DNA from: Boswellia sacra | Taxonomy: Eukaryota > Streptophyta > Magnoliopsida > Sapindales > Burseraceae | Assembly (NCBI GenBank): GCA_013180625.2 | Contig: SNVD02001254.1 | Span: forward strand, 79,302 to 143,301 | Reading direction: 5' to 3' | Length of the DNA stretch: 64,000 nucleotides | Part shown: positions 1 through 10,253 of the stretch, piece by piece | How the letters are laid out: each line of letters opens with the position of its first letter | How positions within the stretch are numbered: position 1 is the stretch's first letter | Translations under genes and position numbers: made by a program | Notes under the pieces: generated by a model | Seen by the model: only the letters and a program-made list of their open reading frames with translations | Database searches by the model: none | What the model was told of the DNA's origin: nothing

Positions 1-230
1 ATTTTAACTAATGCTTACTCCCAAATATTACACATAAGCGATGTTGTTCTTAAATTTATCCTTACAAACTCACTCATATAAATTTATGTGGTGTTATTGA
101 ATAATTACCATATTATTTATATTAATTAATATAATTAAAATTTGAAATTTACTCATCTAATTAAATTATAACATATTTGTTTATCTGAATAAGTTTATAT
201 AGATAATTTGTAAGAATAGTATTACTCATT
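1..230. repeat. MITE-like repeat, copy A (diverged)
   Basis: The ends are loosely inverted: the left reads TAATGCT and then ACAAACTCA, the right reads AATTTGTAAGAATAG and then TATTACTCATT. The centre is AT-rich with TATTAATTAAT. The same arrangement recurs at 36503-36815, which suggests a dispersed short inverted-repeat element. The left edge may be cut by the window start. Confidence 0.45.
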
Positions 231-924
231 AAACATATATTATAATTCTATAACACAAACATCATGTCATGATCGATCATAATTAACTATACAAGATCAA
301 TAGTATGTGTCAATAAACATTATAAGTGGGTTAGTAGGTTTATCAATAATGCTTGCTTAACTATAAAGAATAAAAATTTAGCTTGGTTGAGTCCTTGAGA
401 TTTTTTTTTTAATTCTAATAAGGTAATTAAGGGTTCAACTTATCAAAGGAATTTTAATTAATTAAACAGTTAGCGAGGATTGTAGAAAAAAAAAGGAATA
501 GAATTAAGGGTTCGTTTGAAAAATAACTTGAGCATTGAAATTAAAATTAGATGTTATGACCTTGTTTGACAGATCAATTGTCCAATATATATATGTATAT
601 ATTGTTGACCTCTAACACTTGATAGTTGATAGGTCTTTTTCAATGCATCAAATGTTGACCATTAGAGACTGATAAAAAAAATGACGTATCAAATGTCAAA
701 CGTTATGGACTGACGACAAAAAAAGACACATCGAATTGGCGATCTATTAAACGTAATCATAGCGTCAAAATTTTTAATGCCTAAATTATTTTTAACGTGC
801 CCCTTAATTTGAGGTTTTTATTTAATTTTTTTAATTTCTCAAAATGCTATTTTAAAATATATTAGTTTTTAGTTGAAGTATTTTATCTAATATATTTGGT
901 TGAAGTATTTTATACATACATACA

Positions 925-957
<33 letters not shown>
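231..957. other. AT-rich intergenic DNA
   Basis: No coding region or recognised repeat is seen. It ends in a (TA)n microsatellite at about 927-960 that abuts the MULE insertion site. Confidence 0.6.
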
Positions 958-965
<8 letters not shown>

Positions 966-967
966 TT
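958..967. repeat. MULE target-site duplication, left copy
   Basis: ATATTAAATT lies directly outside the left inverted repeat and matches ATTTTAAATT at 15463-15472 in 9 of 10 positions. MULEs usually make 8-10 bp duplications. Confidence 0.75.
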
Positions 968-1106
968 GAGAGATTATCATAGAGTATCCCCACCTTTTAA
1001 TGAAAGTACACGTAAATGCAATTTTTGCCACTTTATATTAGCTTGTACCCCTACCTTATTGAAAAGTCATTATTGACCTCCCTTCTGTTAAGTTTTCCGT
1101 TAAAAG
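968..1106 (+). repeat. MULE terminal inverted repeat, left
   Basis: It begins GAGAGATTATC and contains CCCCACCTTTTAA and TTACGTGTA-like sequence in inverted agreement with 15325-15462. Similarity to the right repeat is high across about 139 bp and stops after TTAAAAG. Confidence 0.9.
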
Positions 1107-1651
1107 CCATCACTTTTTCATGTAGTTTTCATTCAATTACCACACTAACCCTAACAGCTCTTTTTAAAACACGTGCAGAAGTTAAGACCATGATGTTTAA
1201 TGACCATTTTACCCGTAATAAAATAAAATTAATATAGTTATCCTTTGCCATTTGGAAGCGTGAAAATATGATTTTACCCCTTCACAAATTTAAAATTCTA
1301 AAAGCCGTCGGAAGTAGCCGTTGCTATGTAGCTTCTACTCATACAGAACACGATTCTCTACAATATAAGTGGCTTTTATTTACCAACCATGTTCATCTCC
1401 CACAGGCATTCATTCAGCAATGTTTTCCTAATTCTACTACTAAATCATTCTCAGAGTAGAAATCATTCACAAATTGCAACATATCATCTACTACACAACT
1501 GGAAGCATTCATACATAACAGCACATCAAATACATAGCTGTAGTTAACTATATTTTCTATCTTCCACAACCATAATAGAGTAAGAATTCATTCACAAAAA
1601 ATTTTCCTAATAAGTCAATCAACTTCAAGTAATGCAAATCTTACAAGTAAA
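1107..1651. other. MULE subterminal DNA without a gene
   Basis: No supported coding region. The short open frames at 1016-1459 overlap the inverted repeat and show no family features. By analogy with MuDR, where transcription starts in the inverted repeats, this stretch could hold the leader of the GRF ORF; that is inference. Confidence 0.5.
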
Positions 1652-1989
1652 ATGGTAAATGGCAACACAATAAAATTCAAAAATAAGAGATGCAAATGTG
1701 GTGCAAGGGTCGCTGTGATTATATCTGAGCCTTCAAAGAATCCAGGTAAGCTATATTTTATATGCAGGAGTGGAACATGCAACTTTTATATGAACAATGT
1801 CGTCATGGTCATGGTCAAGAAATGGATGAAATTATAGGAGAGATGCAATCGGATTTGAAGCACTTCGTCAGCAGCAATGAAATTGTCCTAGAAATGAATG
1901 TACAATTGAAGAATATTGGCATGATGATGAAGTTCCAAGTCTACATGATCCTACTGTTTTTAGTTGCATGCCTTGTAAAGTTAATGTAA
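1652..1989 (+). pseudogene. GRF-type zinc-finger protein with C-terminal membrane segment, frameshifted
   Basis: The first frame (1652-about 1790) encodes a GRF zinc finger: CKCGARVAV, then NPGKLYFIC, then a final cysteine in GTCNFYM. GRF fingers bind nucleic acid and occur in many plant proteins of unknown role. The reading frame then shifts to 1762-1989, which gives a short charged linker (DEIIGEMQSDL) and a hydrophobic C-terminal segment (YMILLFLVACLVKLM) consistent with a tail anchor. GRF finger plus linker plus terminal membrane span is a common plant arrangement. It lies inside the MULE, convergent to the transposase, and so occupies the place that mudrB has in maize MuDR. A frameshift near 1790 breaks it as read. 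The GRF domain is seen; an accessory transposition role is inference. Confidence 0.65.
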
Positions 1990-2489
1990 TGGATTTGTTT
2001 TAATCAATATGAAATGCACAATGAGCAGTTATAGGGTAACACACGACATTTAAAAAAAAAAAACGATTATAGGTATATTTCATTAGACAAAAAGTGATAT
2101 ACAACTGGACATAAACATCCATCCAGATTGTGTTTAAATATTATGCTTTATGGAGCCCCTAAAAGGTGCCATATATAGCATAATATTCATAAGTTTGACA
2201 AAAAATATCAGCTTGGTAAGTGCCTATCAAATATTTTTACAAAATAAATAGCGACCACAATAACATCATGCATAATATAACTATCATACCGAATGCATCT
2301 TCCAAAATACATTGACAGTTCCAATGCATCTTCCAAAATATTATCTTCAAAAGGTTGACTACAGTATACCTTCATCTCATTGTTTTTTATTTCCTTGGTT
2401 AAAGAACCATCTTGTTACTACATGATAAAGAAAGTAAATAAGTTAAGGATGGATGTAGAAGAAATAATTGAAACAAAACATATGAAAGA
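1990..2489. other. Spacer between convergent MULE genes
   Basis: AT-rich, with no coding region. A short duplicated phrase (CCAATGCATCTTCCAAAAT) near 2290-2340 is the only structure noticed. Confidence 0.5.
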
Positions 2490-5444
2490 TCATATTCTAC
2501 CTCTCCCTCTCCTTATTGTGTTTGACCCAACTGACTGTTGTGATGATGGTGGTGCTGAGCATCCCACTAACTGTTGAGATGGCTATGTTAGTTGTTGAGA
2601 GGATGATAGAGGGTGTTGGGATGTTGTTGTAGCTTGCTGAGCAGTTGCTGATGGAGGATGTTGAGATGATGATGGAGGGCGTTGAGATGTTGTTGCAGTT
2701 TGATGAGATGTTGATCGAGGGTTTTGAGATGATCATGAAGGGTGTTGAGAGGATTTGCGAGCCTTATGCATAGACAAATAATTTAAAGAAACATTAACAG
2801 ATTATAATTCCTATTTAAAATCAATGAAAATAAGATTAGAAATTTATGACGTATAAAGAAATTACCTTCTTTGTCTTTGTGGCTGGTGCAACTTTGCAAG
2901 TTCTTTTGTTATCATTAAAGCCACCACAATTTTTGTATTTCATTATGTGTAAAGAGTTTGAAGGTAGACGACCTTTGTTTGGTGCCCTTCTCCTTGCTTT
3001 CTTAGGTCTCCTTGCCTTGTATCTGATCTTGGGAGCCTCTATATTATTACAAGGCACCTCTGGCCATTCACTTTGATATGGTATTAGGTGGATATAATGG
3101 TTGTATGCAATAATATATCGATCTCTCAACAGTATCTTGTCCACAAACTGATGGACATCCACCCTCCTCTCATTTGCACATGTAATTGCATGTACATATG
3201 AGATTTCTGATACCTGAAACAACCCATATGAGCAAAATCCTTCATTCAACCTCACAATGTGAACTCTCCCTCTGTTTACAACTTCAAACTCCAATGAACC
3301 ATAGCACATGACTTCCATCATCGTAGCCCATTTCCCTCTATCATAAATAATTGTCCTAAATTTGGGTCCCACATCTGAATGCCAGCTCATACATTCACAA
3401 AACCTGTTCAATCAAAACAATCAAATAGATATTAGGTAATATGTTATTATTGAACACTAGCATTTTTAAAATAAAGTTAATAATATCATATTTAAAACTG
3501 TCTACTTACTTTCTTTGCATTCTTTTCATGATCTTTCTTCTAATATCCTCAATCAAACTCAAATATGCTTGACTTCGATGTTTGTTAACCCATGAATTGA
3601 ATGACTCCATGATGTTGTTGGTTACATGGTCCACCTTGACATTTTCACAAAAGCATACCTGCTCCAACTGATTGGGGGAATGGTTGCCATCGTATGCAGA
3701 TCCATCCACAGCTTTAATCTTTTCCATGGAAAAGTGGAAGTTAGTGGCATTTGCGGCCTCGCAGGCCATCCAAAACAACTCTTGCAAACTAGGTCATGTG
3801 TGACCACTCTTAAAATTGTCATACAAGTGTTTACCACAATACCTACTAGATGCATATGACAATTTTTCATTTAAAGCATTAATAATTCCTTTTTGCCTAT
3901 CACTCATAAAAGTCATAGGCAATATACATCCATCAATCCCTCTTATGTGGTCTCTTAAATGGCCTAGAAACCAGCTCCATGTGGAGGTACACTCGACCTC
4001 ACGAAATCCTAATGCTAAGGGATACATGCCATTATGAGCATCAATGCCAACAACAGCCCCTCCTATTAGGCCCTTAAGGCGGAACCCATCAACTCCAATA
4101 AATGGCCTACATCCCTCTACAAACTTAACTCTCTGGGCTGGAAATGAAACAAAAAAACCTTGAAATTTTGGGGTGGCATTAATCAGCTTTGCATCTGCCC
4201 TAACAAAGACAAAGGAGCTAGGGTTGGTGAGGTTCACTATATTTGCATATTTATGCAACAGATTAAGAGCCCTTCTATGGTTTTCACCTATGACATTAAA
4301 GGCTTTCATCTTAGCCCTAGAAATTTTCTGTTTTGAGGTTCAAGCCCAAATCTCCTCTTCAAGTCCTTCTCTAACCATTCAATACTAAAGTCAAGATTGT
4401 CCCTAAAATTGTTCTCATATTTCTTGGCTATCCAAATATAGGTGCAGTCAGAAATCTTAAGGACCTTTTGACATTGATGGATGGGGTAATAGGTCTTAAT
4501 TTGGAAGGTAATGGGGTCCTATGTTTTGGAGGCATGAATCCTCCAGGGGCAGCCCTCTATAGCACACTCACAAGTGATTCTATCTCTCTCATTCTTAATC
4601 TTTTTTAGCTTAATCCCACTTTGCACTGAGTACTCTCTAAGTACCTCCCTAAACTGTTTATAATTATTAAATGTCTGACCCACCTTAAAGACAATCTCTC
4701 CTTCTAAGCCAAAGGTAAATTTATTCGACTTGTAGGCCCTAGCAATTCTAGAACTGCCCATTTCATTATCTAAACTACTTATGAGTTTCTTACAGTTCTC
4801 ACCATCACTCTGGTAATGGGAGCTGTCATCATCTTTTGAGTCTTCTTTACTTTCTGCCTGACTACCCCCACAAACTACCCGACCACCATCATGCCCAAAT
4901 TTCACATCAGATTTAGGCCTGTAGTTTGCATTTTGAATCACTTTCAAAGTCAATATTCACTATAGCCCATTGACAATGCTACTGACTCTTCATCACCATC
5001 TTTATTTTCATGATTAGGCAGCTTAAGTTCTGCCTCATCATTTACCCTAGGGAAATCAGCTTTTGGCAACTCAAGTTCTACCTCATTTCCTATATTTTCT
5101 TCCCTATTCATCTTAGATTCTGATTCTTTTCCACCATTTTCCCCTACATGTGGCAACTTAGTTCCTAGTACCGGTTTTTTCGCACCTACATTAATAGATT
5201 TTTAAGGCTGAGGTTCATTTCTTTCTTCATTCAAAGGCAACTCACAAGTTAGTGCCCATGTAAAACTCCTCACCATTCCAAGGTAAACTAACTGTGAAAT
5301 GCATGCCCCTATGGTCTATAACCCTAGATTGCATATCTCATTAGCTGCTTGAAATGACCCTATTAAACTAACTTTATCGAGGTCTAATAACCCCACTGGA
5401 AACTCATTACCCAAATACTTCAAAGTTATAAGAAATCCATCCAT
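2490..5444 (-). pseudogene. mudrA: MULE transposase (mudrA type), broken
   Basis: Three exons can be followed on the minus strand: 5444-3510, 3403-2866 and 2762-2490, with GT-AG introns at 3509-3404 and 2865-2763. In order they encode an N-terminal region (from a plausible ATG at 5444), the MuDR-type DNA-binding domain (about 4950-4520, with GCPWRIHA), the MULE DDE domain (GVDGFRLKG, MSDRQKG, and NNIMESFN supplying the likely Glu), a degenerate SWIM finger (CSYGLFQVSEI then HAITC), a zinc-knuckle-like CGG motif, and a Ser/Gln-rich tail ending near RRGRGRI. Damage includes in-frame stops near 5310, 5200, 4519 and 3794, two stops in the tail exon, and frameshifts near 4950 and 4330. The SWIM finger has lost expected cysteines. 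The product would have cut and joined the MULE ends in the nucleus; this copy is inactive. Confidence 0.88.
2500..2762 (-). repeat. Ser/Gln-rich repeat-coding tail of the transposase
   Basis: Degenerate repeats of about 30 bp (GTTGAGATG and variants on the plus strand) encode repeated SSQ/TSQ-like units on the minus strand in the last transposase exon. The frame that stays open over 2497-2736 is not the true one; the SSQ frame fits the splice acceptor at 2763 but contains two stops. Confidence 0.55.
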
Positions 5445-6431
5445 GTCACTGCCATATGCATCATCAGGTATTGAGATAGAGCCCAAAATGTTTATTAAAA
5501 AAAAAAGCAACAATAACAACAAACAAGCAAACAAACAAACAAATGAACTTAGCAAACATACTGAACTTATTTACCGCACTTAGATTAATACGAAAATAAT
5601 ACCACAACCAAACAAACAAAAACAGTTAGCTTAGTCAATACAACCTATTTAACACAATTACATCACATTTCATACAACCTATTTAACACAATAATTACAT
5701 CCCACTAGTTGTCTAATATAAAATAATTACATCACAATAGAGTTTAATATTCTTTTTCCCAATCCACAACAGTGATCATAATTTATTTACAAAATTGTTA
5801 CATTATTCATGATAAAAATTGAAATCGTAATAATAATTTTTAATTTTATCTTATGTTATTGAGCAAAAAGTAATCTTATTTATCCTAATAAACATGCATG
5901 ATAATGCAATATCATGAGCTCTAAGAAAATAACAAAGACATACTGAAAATTGAAGAAATCGTACAAAATAAACAACAAGTGATTGAACATACTTTAACAA
6001 AGAAAAGTTAAAATCCTTACTCGTTTGAGTACACAATTGATCGAATGAACTTCCTCCAGACTGCAACGAACGACGATGCTTCAAGTCACTTCGTGTGCAG
6101 TTACCTCAAAGCTTGCAGTTACTGAGAAAAAATAGTGTTCAAATAGAAAAAAAAGGGGTTAGTTTCAAACGAACACAGATAAAAATAATAGCCAGGCAAT
6201 AGTAGAAGGGCATTGTAACACTATGAAATGCATGCATGTCAATAAAACAGTCAAAACAACGAATAAATCACATAAATTACACTTTTTTCCAATTAATATT
6301 TAAACCCCAATTTTCAACAATTTCTAGGGTTTCGATTTTTTTGAAAATTATTACTTAGCGAGCAAACGAGCTTTACAAATAAAATGCACATACCAATTAC
6401 ATCTTAGAAATAGTGTAAAAGAAATTAAGAT
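5445..6431. other. MULE 5' region upstream of the transposase
   Basis: A long T-rich tract on the minus strand (about 5490-5550) could be an intron end. The open frame at 5851-6084 (minus) resembles no family I know. Most of this stretch is probably leader or intron sequence of the transposase gene, which would have been transcribed from the right inverted repeat. Confidence 0.4.
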
Positions 6432-6436
6432 AATAT

Positions 6437-7003
6437 TGTTAGAATTATGGCTCTTTAGCCATTGTGTGTATGTGCAAGGATCCCACATGGAGTGGGAGTT
6501 TTTGTGTTGGAGAGACTTAGGCTTATAAATTAAAGCCAAGTCTTCTCACTTTGTTGTCCCATTAGAAATTCTCCTCCACCCCCTCTATTTGTAAGGTCTC
6601 ACATATAAGACCTCATAGTTTAAGGACCTTTCATTAAGGACCTTAAAGTTTGTAATATTTCTTTTTTCCCATTTGTTTTGGGTATTTGTAGTATTACCCA
6701 ATTGTTTGGGTAACTACAGTTTGACCCAACTATTTGGGTAATTATAGTTTGGCCTAATAGTTGTGGTATTTGTATTGTGGCCCAAAAGTTTGTAATTCTC
6801 TTTGAAGATAGTGGAAGGTTTCTTCAGCGGCGCCCGAGAACGTAGGTATTTATACCGAACCTCGTTAAATCTTGGTGTTCTTTCTATTTTGCATTGTTGG
6901 TTGATTAGTTGCCTCTTTAGTTGCTATCATATTCAATTATCTAGCATAGTTTGTAGTTGTGCATTTTGGTTGTTCTGTTGGTTATCACTTCCGCTATGCA
7001 TAA
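6437..7003 (+). repeat. Copia 1 5' LTR
   Basis: Starts TGTTAGAATT directly after the AATAT duplication. From about 6630 it matches 14595-14971 closely (TTAAGGACCTTAAAGTTTG, ACCCGAGAACGTAGG-like and GAACCTCGTTAAATCTT). The exact 3' boundary is uncertain by a few bases because its end differs from the 3' LTR. Confidence 0.85.
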
Positions 7004-7007
7004 TAAT

Positions 7008-7020
7008 TGGTATCAGAGCC
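7008..7020 (+). other. Copia 1 primer binding site
   Basis: TGGTATCAGAGCC is the usual plant copia primer site, complementary to the 3' end of initiator tRNA-Met. Confidence 0.85.
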
Positions 7021-7171
7021 GAAGGTTTTGGGTAGTGAGTGGCTAGTTCATTGAAGCACTTGCTACTATTCTGGGCTGTTGAGTTTGAATTGCTAGTTAA
7101 TGAATATAATAGTTTGTTTGGAGCTTGGTTATTGGTGATTTGTGTATCAAGCTTATTTGTGAGAGGTAGTA

Positions 7172-8112
7172 ATGGCATCATTGTCAACTATACCTGAGAA
7201 GACAATGACTGTCACAAATGCAAAAATAGATGTTAAAAAATTTGATGGTCGAAATAATTTCGGTTTATGGCAAAGTGAGGTGTTGGACAGGTTATATCAA
7301 CAAGATTTTGATATTGTTCTAGAAGAAACAAAACCAGACGATATAAGTGCAAGAGATTGGGACAGGCTGAATATAAAGCTTGTGGGTTGATTCGCTCTTG
7401 CTTGTGTAGAGAGCAAAAGTATCCCTTTACTAAGGAGACATCTGCAAACAAATTGTGAAAGGCGCTGGAAAACAAATATATGAAGAAAAGCAATGAGAAT
7501 CGGCTGTACCTATTGAAGAGATTGTCCCGTCTCCAGTTGAAACCAGGTACGAGCATTAGTTCTTATATTGATAAGTTTAATAAGTTAATTGCTGATTTGT
7601 TAAACTTAGATGAAACCTTCAAAGATGAAATTAAGGCTATGCTATTGATTGGCTCACTTCTGGATGAATTAGATCATTTGTGCATTACTCTTATCCATGG
7701 GAAAGATAAATCGTCTTTTGAAGAAGTTTGTTCTGCTTTGTTGAATTATGAAATTCGTAAGAAAGACCAAAGGGAACATAGGGATGAGTCAGTATATGCA
7801 TTGATAGTGAGAGGGCGTAGTCAAAGTAGGAAACCAGGAAAAAGGAAAAAATCTTGGTCGAGGGGTAGATTAGAAAAAGATGAGTGTGCCTTTTGTCGTG
7901 AGAAAGGACATTGGAAGAAAGATTGTCCTAAATTGAAAAAGAAAGATAAGGGCAAGACTGTTTCTGATGCATGTTTTGTTGAGCGTGAAGATGATAGTGA
8001 GTCAGATATATGTCTAGCTGGTCACCCATCCACTTCTGATTCTGATGAGTGGATTATGGATTCGGTTGTACTTATCATATGTGTCCACAAGAAAGAGTTA
8101 ATGGTAGTAGAA
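7172..8112 (+). pseudogene. gag: Copia 1 gag and start of protease, broken
   Basis: The gag protein starts at 7172 (MASLSTIPEK) and reads into the typical copia N-terminal segment (KKFDGRNNFGLW). A frameshift near 7382 moves it to the frame of 7480, with a TGA where tryptophan is expected near 7458. The following UBN2-type gag core ends in a zinc knuckle (CAFCREKGHWKKDC, CX2CX4HX4C). The protease active site begins at about 8052 (WIMDS) and is shifted by a one-base loss right after the aspartate-serine pair. The LINE then interrupts the frame. Gag would package the RNA and the protease would process the polyprotein. Confidence 0.85.
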
Positions 8113-8918
8113 TTCTGGAATCAGAATACGCCCTCTCAACCAAGGTCGCCGGAGTTACTGTTTACTCCGACCGATTTGTGAGTTAGGCTATAAGATTTAC
8201 ATATGTTGTAGATCGAAGTAACCTAAATAAACTTTGCTTCTTGAGCCTCACCAAATTCCGACTAGAAAACTGTCAAAATTGTGAAAAACAAATTCGGAAT
8301 TCACTGTTCATCCGCCGCTGATGAGCGAGTGAAGTCTCACCTCCATTACTATCGTATTCGCCTTAGTCAGCTCTACAATTTTGCCTTCATCATTGTCGTC
8401 TGATTTGGCCGGCATCGTCTCCGTCCACGACACTTTTTGTTACTATTCATCGTCGCTGTTTTGCATCGAACGGCGAGTGGGCTCTTACCTCTACCCCTGG
8501 GTTGTAGATCGGGGGACGTTGGTTAACTTTCCCTTCTGCACCATCATCAGATTCCAAACGAGTCTCTCTCAAATCGCATTTTTCTTTCCGGGTGGTACTA
8601 TTCACCGTCGTGATTACTGTTCATCCAGTGGGCACTGTTCATAAACCCGACCAGATTGCTTCTCAGGCTATTTCACGCAACTTTGCTTTTTGATCGATCT
8701 CTAGATTCCTTGCGGATCACCTCCAGATTCTATGGGAACTGTTTTTCTGGCCGACAATGTAGATTGACTCTTTTTTGGTGACTGGTTTGCACTTTTTCTA
8801 TTAAATTTCCTTTGAATCACCTACTGTTATTATTGGGATTGCTATAAAATTCTATTTAGATTGAATTTCTATTGACTTGAAAATTGTTGTTTGGTTATCG
8901 AATCTGCCAAAACCAACC
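8113..8918 (+). promoter_or_regulatory. LINE 5' leader with repeated ACTGTTCATC-like motif
   Basis: A motif close to ACTGTTCATC occurs at about 8302, 8440, 8598, 8615 and 8633, several times followed by CGCCG or CGTCG. In plant L1 elements the internal promoter lies in this leader. The repetition is seen; a promoter role for the motif is inference. Confidence 0.45.
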
Positions 8919-10218
8919 ATGCCCACCAAACGGACACCTACTATTACCAACCAAACAAAACCCCCACATCGCACCAACCAACTACGACCACCAACCAAGA
9001 CCTTCTTTCCCACCAACCAACTGCACCCACGACCTAACAATTCCAAAACCAAACCTCCTCAAACTCAGGGTTCATGGGCAGATAGAGTTCGGGTGACTGA
9101 GGCAAGCACTCGGTTTAGTCTTGACTCGGTAGCTCGAAAGGTCTCAGGTTTGGTTCTTGAGATTTCTGATGATTTGATTGATGATGCTGGATCTGATTGG
9201 CTACGTTGTATTGTGGGATTTTTTTCGGGTTATACTATGCCATTCCATGCTGCGCGCTCTATTGCTATGCTTGCATGGAAGTCTAGTGGTTTGGAAGATG
9301 TCCGCTCCACTGGTACTGGTTTTTTGATATTCAGATTTAGGACTGAAGAGCAGGTCCATGACATTTTGGAGAGAGGGCCTTGGATGTTTGGTGGGAAACA
9401 CATCATATTGCAACAGTGAAACCCCTCATTTCTCCTTTGACCAGAATCGAATCTCCAGAATTCCGGTTTGGATCCGCATGCATGGATTGCCATTCCCCTT
9501 ATGGTCAGCTAGAGCTCTCAGTGCCGTCTCTAGTATGGTTGGTCGGCCATTGTCATGTGATAGGATGACTTACAAGCACACTCGCTTATCTTACGCCAGG
9601 GTTTGTGTTGAGCTAGATGCTGAACACGCTCCTATTTATGATTTTGAGATTCGATGCAAACTTTCCTCTGAGCCTATTAAGATTCGAGTTGAATATGAGT
9701 GGAAGCCAAAACACTGCTCTAAGTGCTGTTTATTTGAGCATACTTGTCGAGATCCAATTAAGTCTTCTAAGACTAGTCGGGATCAGATTATTGTTGCAGA
9801 TGTTACCCCAGGATTACATGACAAGGGAAAGAGTGTGGCTATTGTTTCCACACCAATAGGAGATATTACCCCATCGATTTCACAACCAAAAACTGAAGAG
9901 AAGAGTACAATGGGCAAAATCTTTGATCGACTTGAGATTGCTACTAATGATTCAGATTCTGAGTCAGATTTTGGCTCTAATCCACTACATCATATTGAGG
10001 TAGCCCATGATACACTTCTAAAGCATGCTACTTTGCCTAGCTCTTCAGAGATTACTCCTCCAAAAGGGCTTGCTACTAAGGATTCTCCGAAATCTGATAT
10101 GACAACTTTAAATAATCAATCGCCTGTCTCTAATCCTTCCCTTACTGCTGCTGATGGTAAGAATAATAAGAAAAGACAGGAAGCTAATGAGAGTAGAGGA
10201 GGCACAAGCCTCCACTGA
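8919..10218 (+). pseudogene. LINE ORF1 (DUF4283 / zinc-knuckle nucleic-acid-binding protein), broken
   Basis: It starts at ATG 8919 (MPTKRTPTITNQ) with a Pro/Asn-rich leader, then the DUF4283 fold (about 9075-9660, including RGPWMFGGKHIIL and SRIPVWIRMHGLP), then a CCHC-like knuckle (HCSKCCLFEHTC), and a Ser/Thr-rich acidic tail. A stop (TGA where Trp is usual) at 9417 and a one-base frameshift just after it separate the halves. This protein class coats LINE RNA. The missing glycine and altered spacing in the knuckle may also be decay. Confidence 0.82.
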
Positions 10219-10253
10219 TTTCTTTATTGAGTTTGAACTCTTTCCAGTTTCCT

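Noticed and set aside
1016..1459. Two short ORFs next to the MULE left end
   Set aside because: They overlap the inverted repeat and show no conserved features.
2497..2736. 79-codon open frame on the minus strand rich in Ile/Ser/Thr
   Set aside because: It is the wrong frame of the transposase tail exon; the SSQ frame fits the splice site and family composition.
2846..3076. 76-codon plus-strand ORF opposite the transposase
   Set aside because: Shadow of the antisense SWIM/zinc-knuckle exon; no family features.
7233..7556. 107-codon minus-strand ORF
   Set aside because: Antisense shadow of copia 1 gag.
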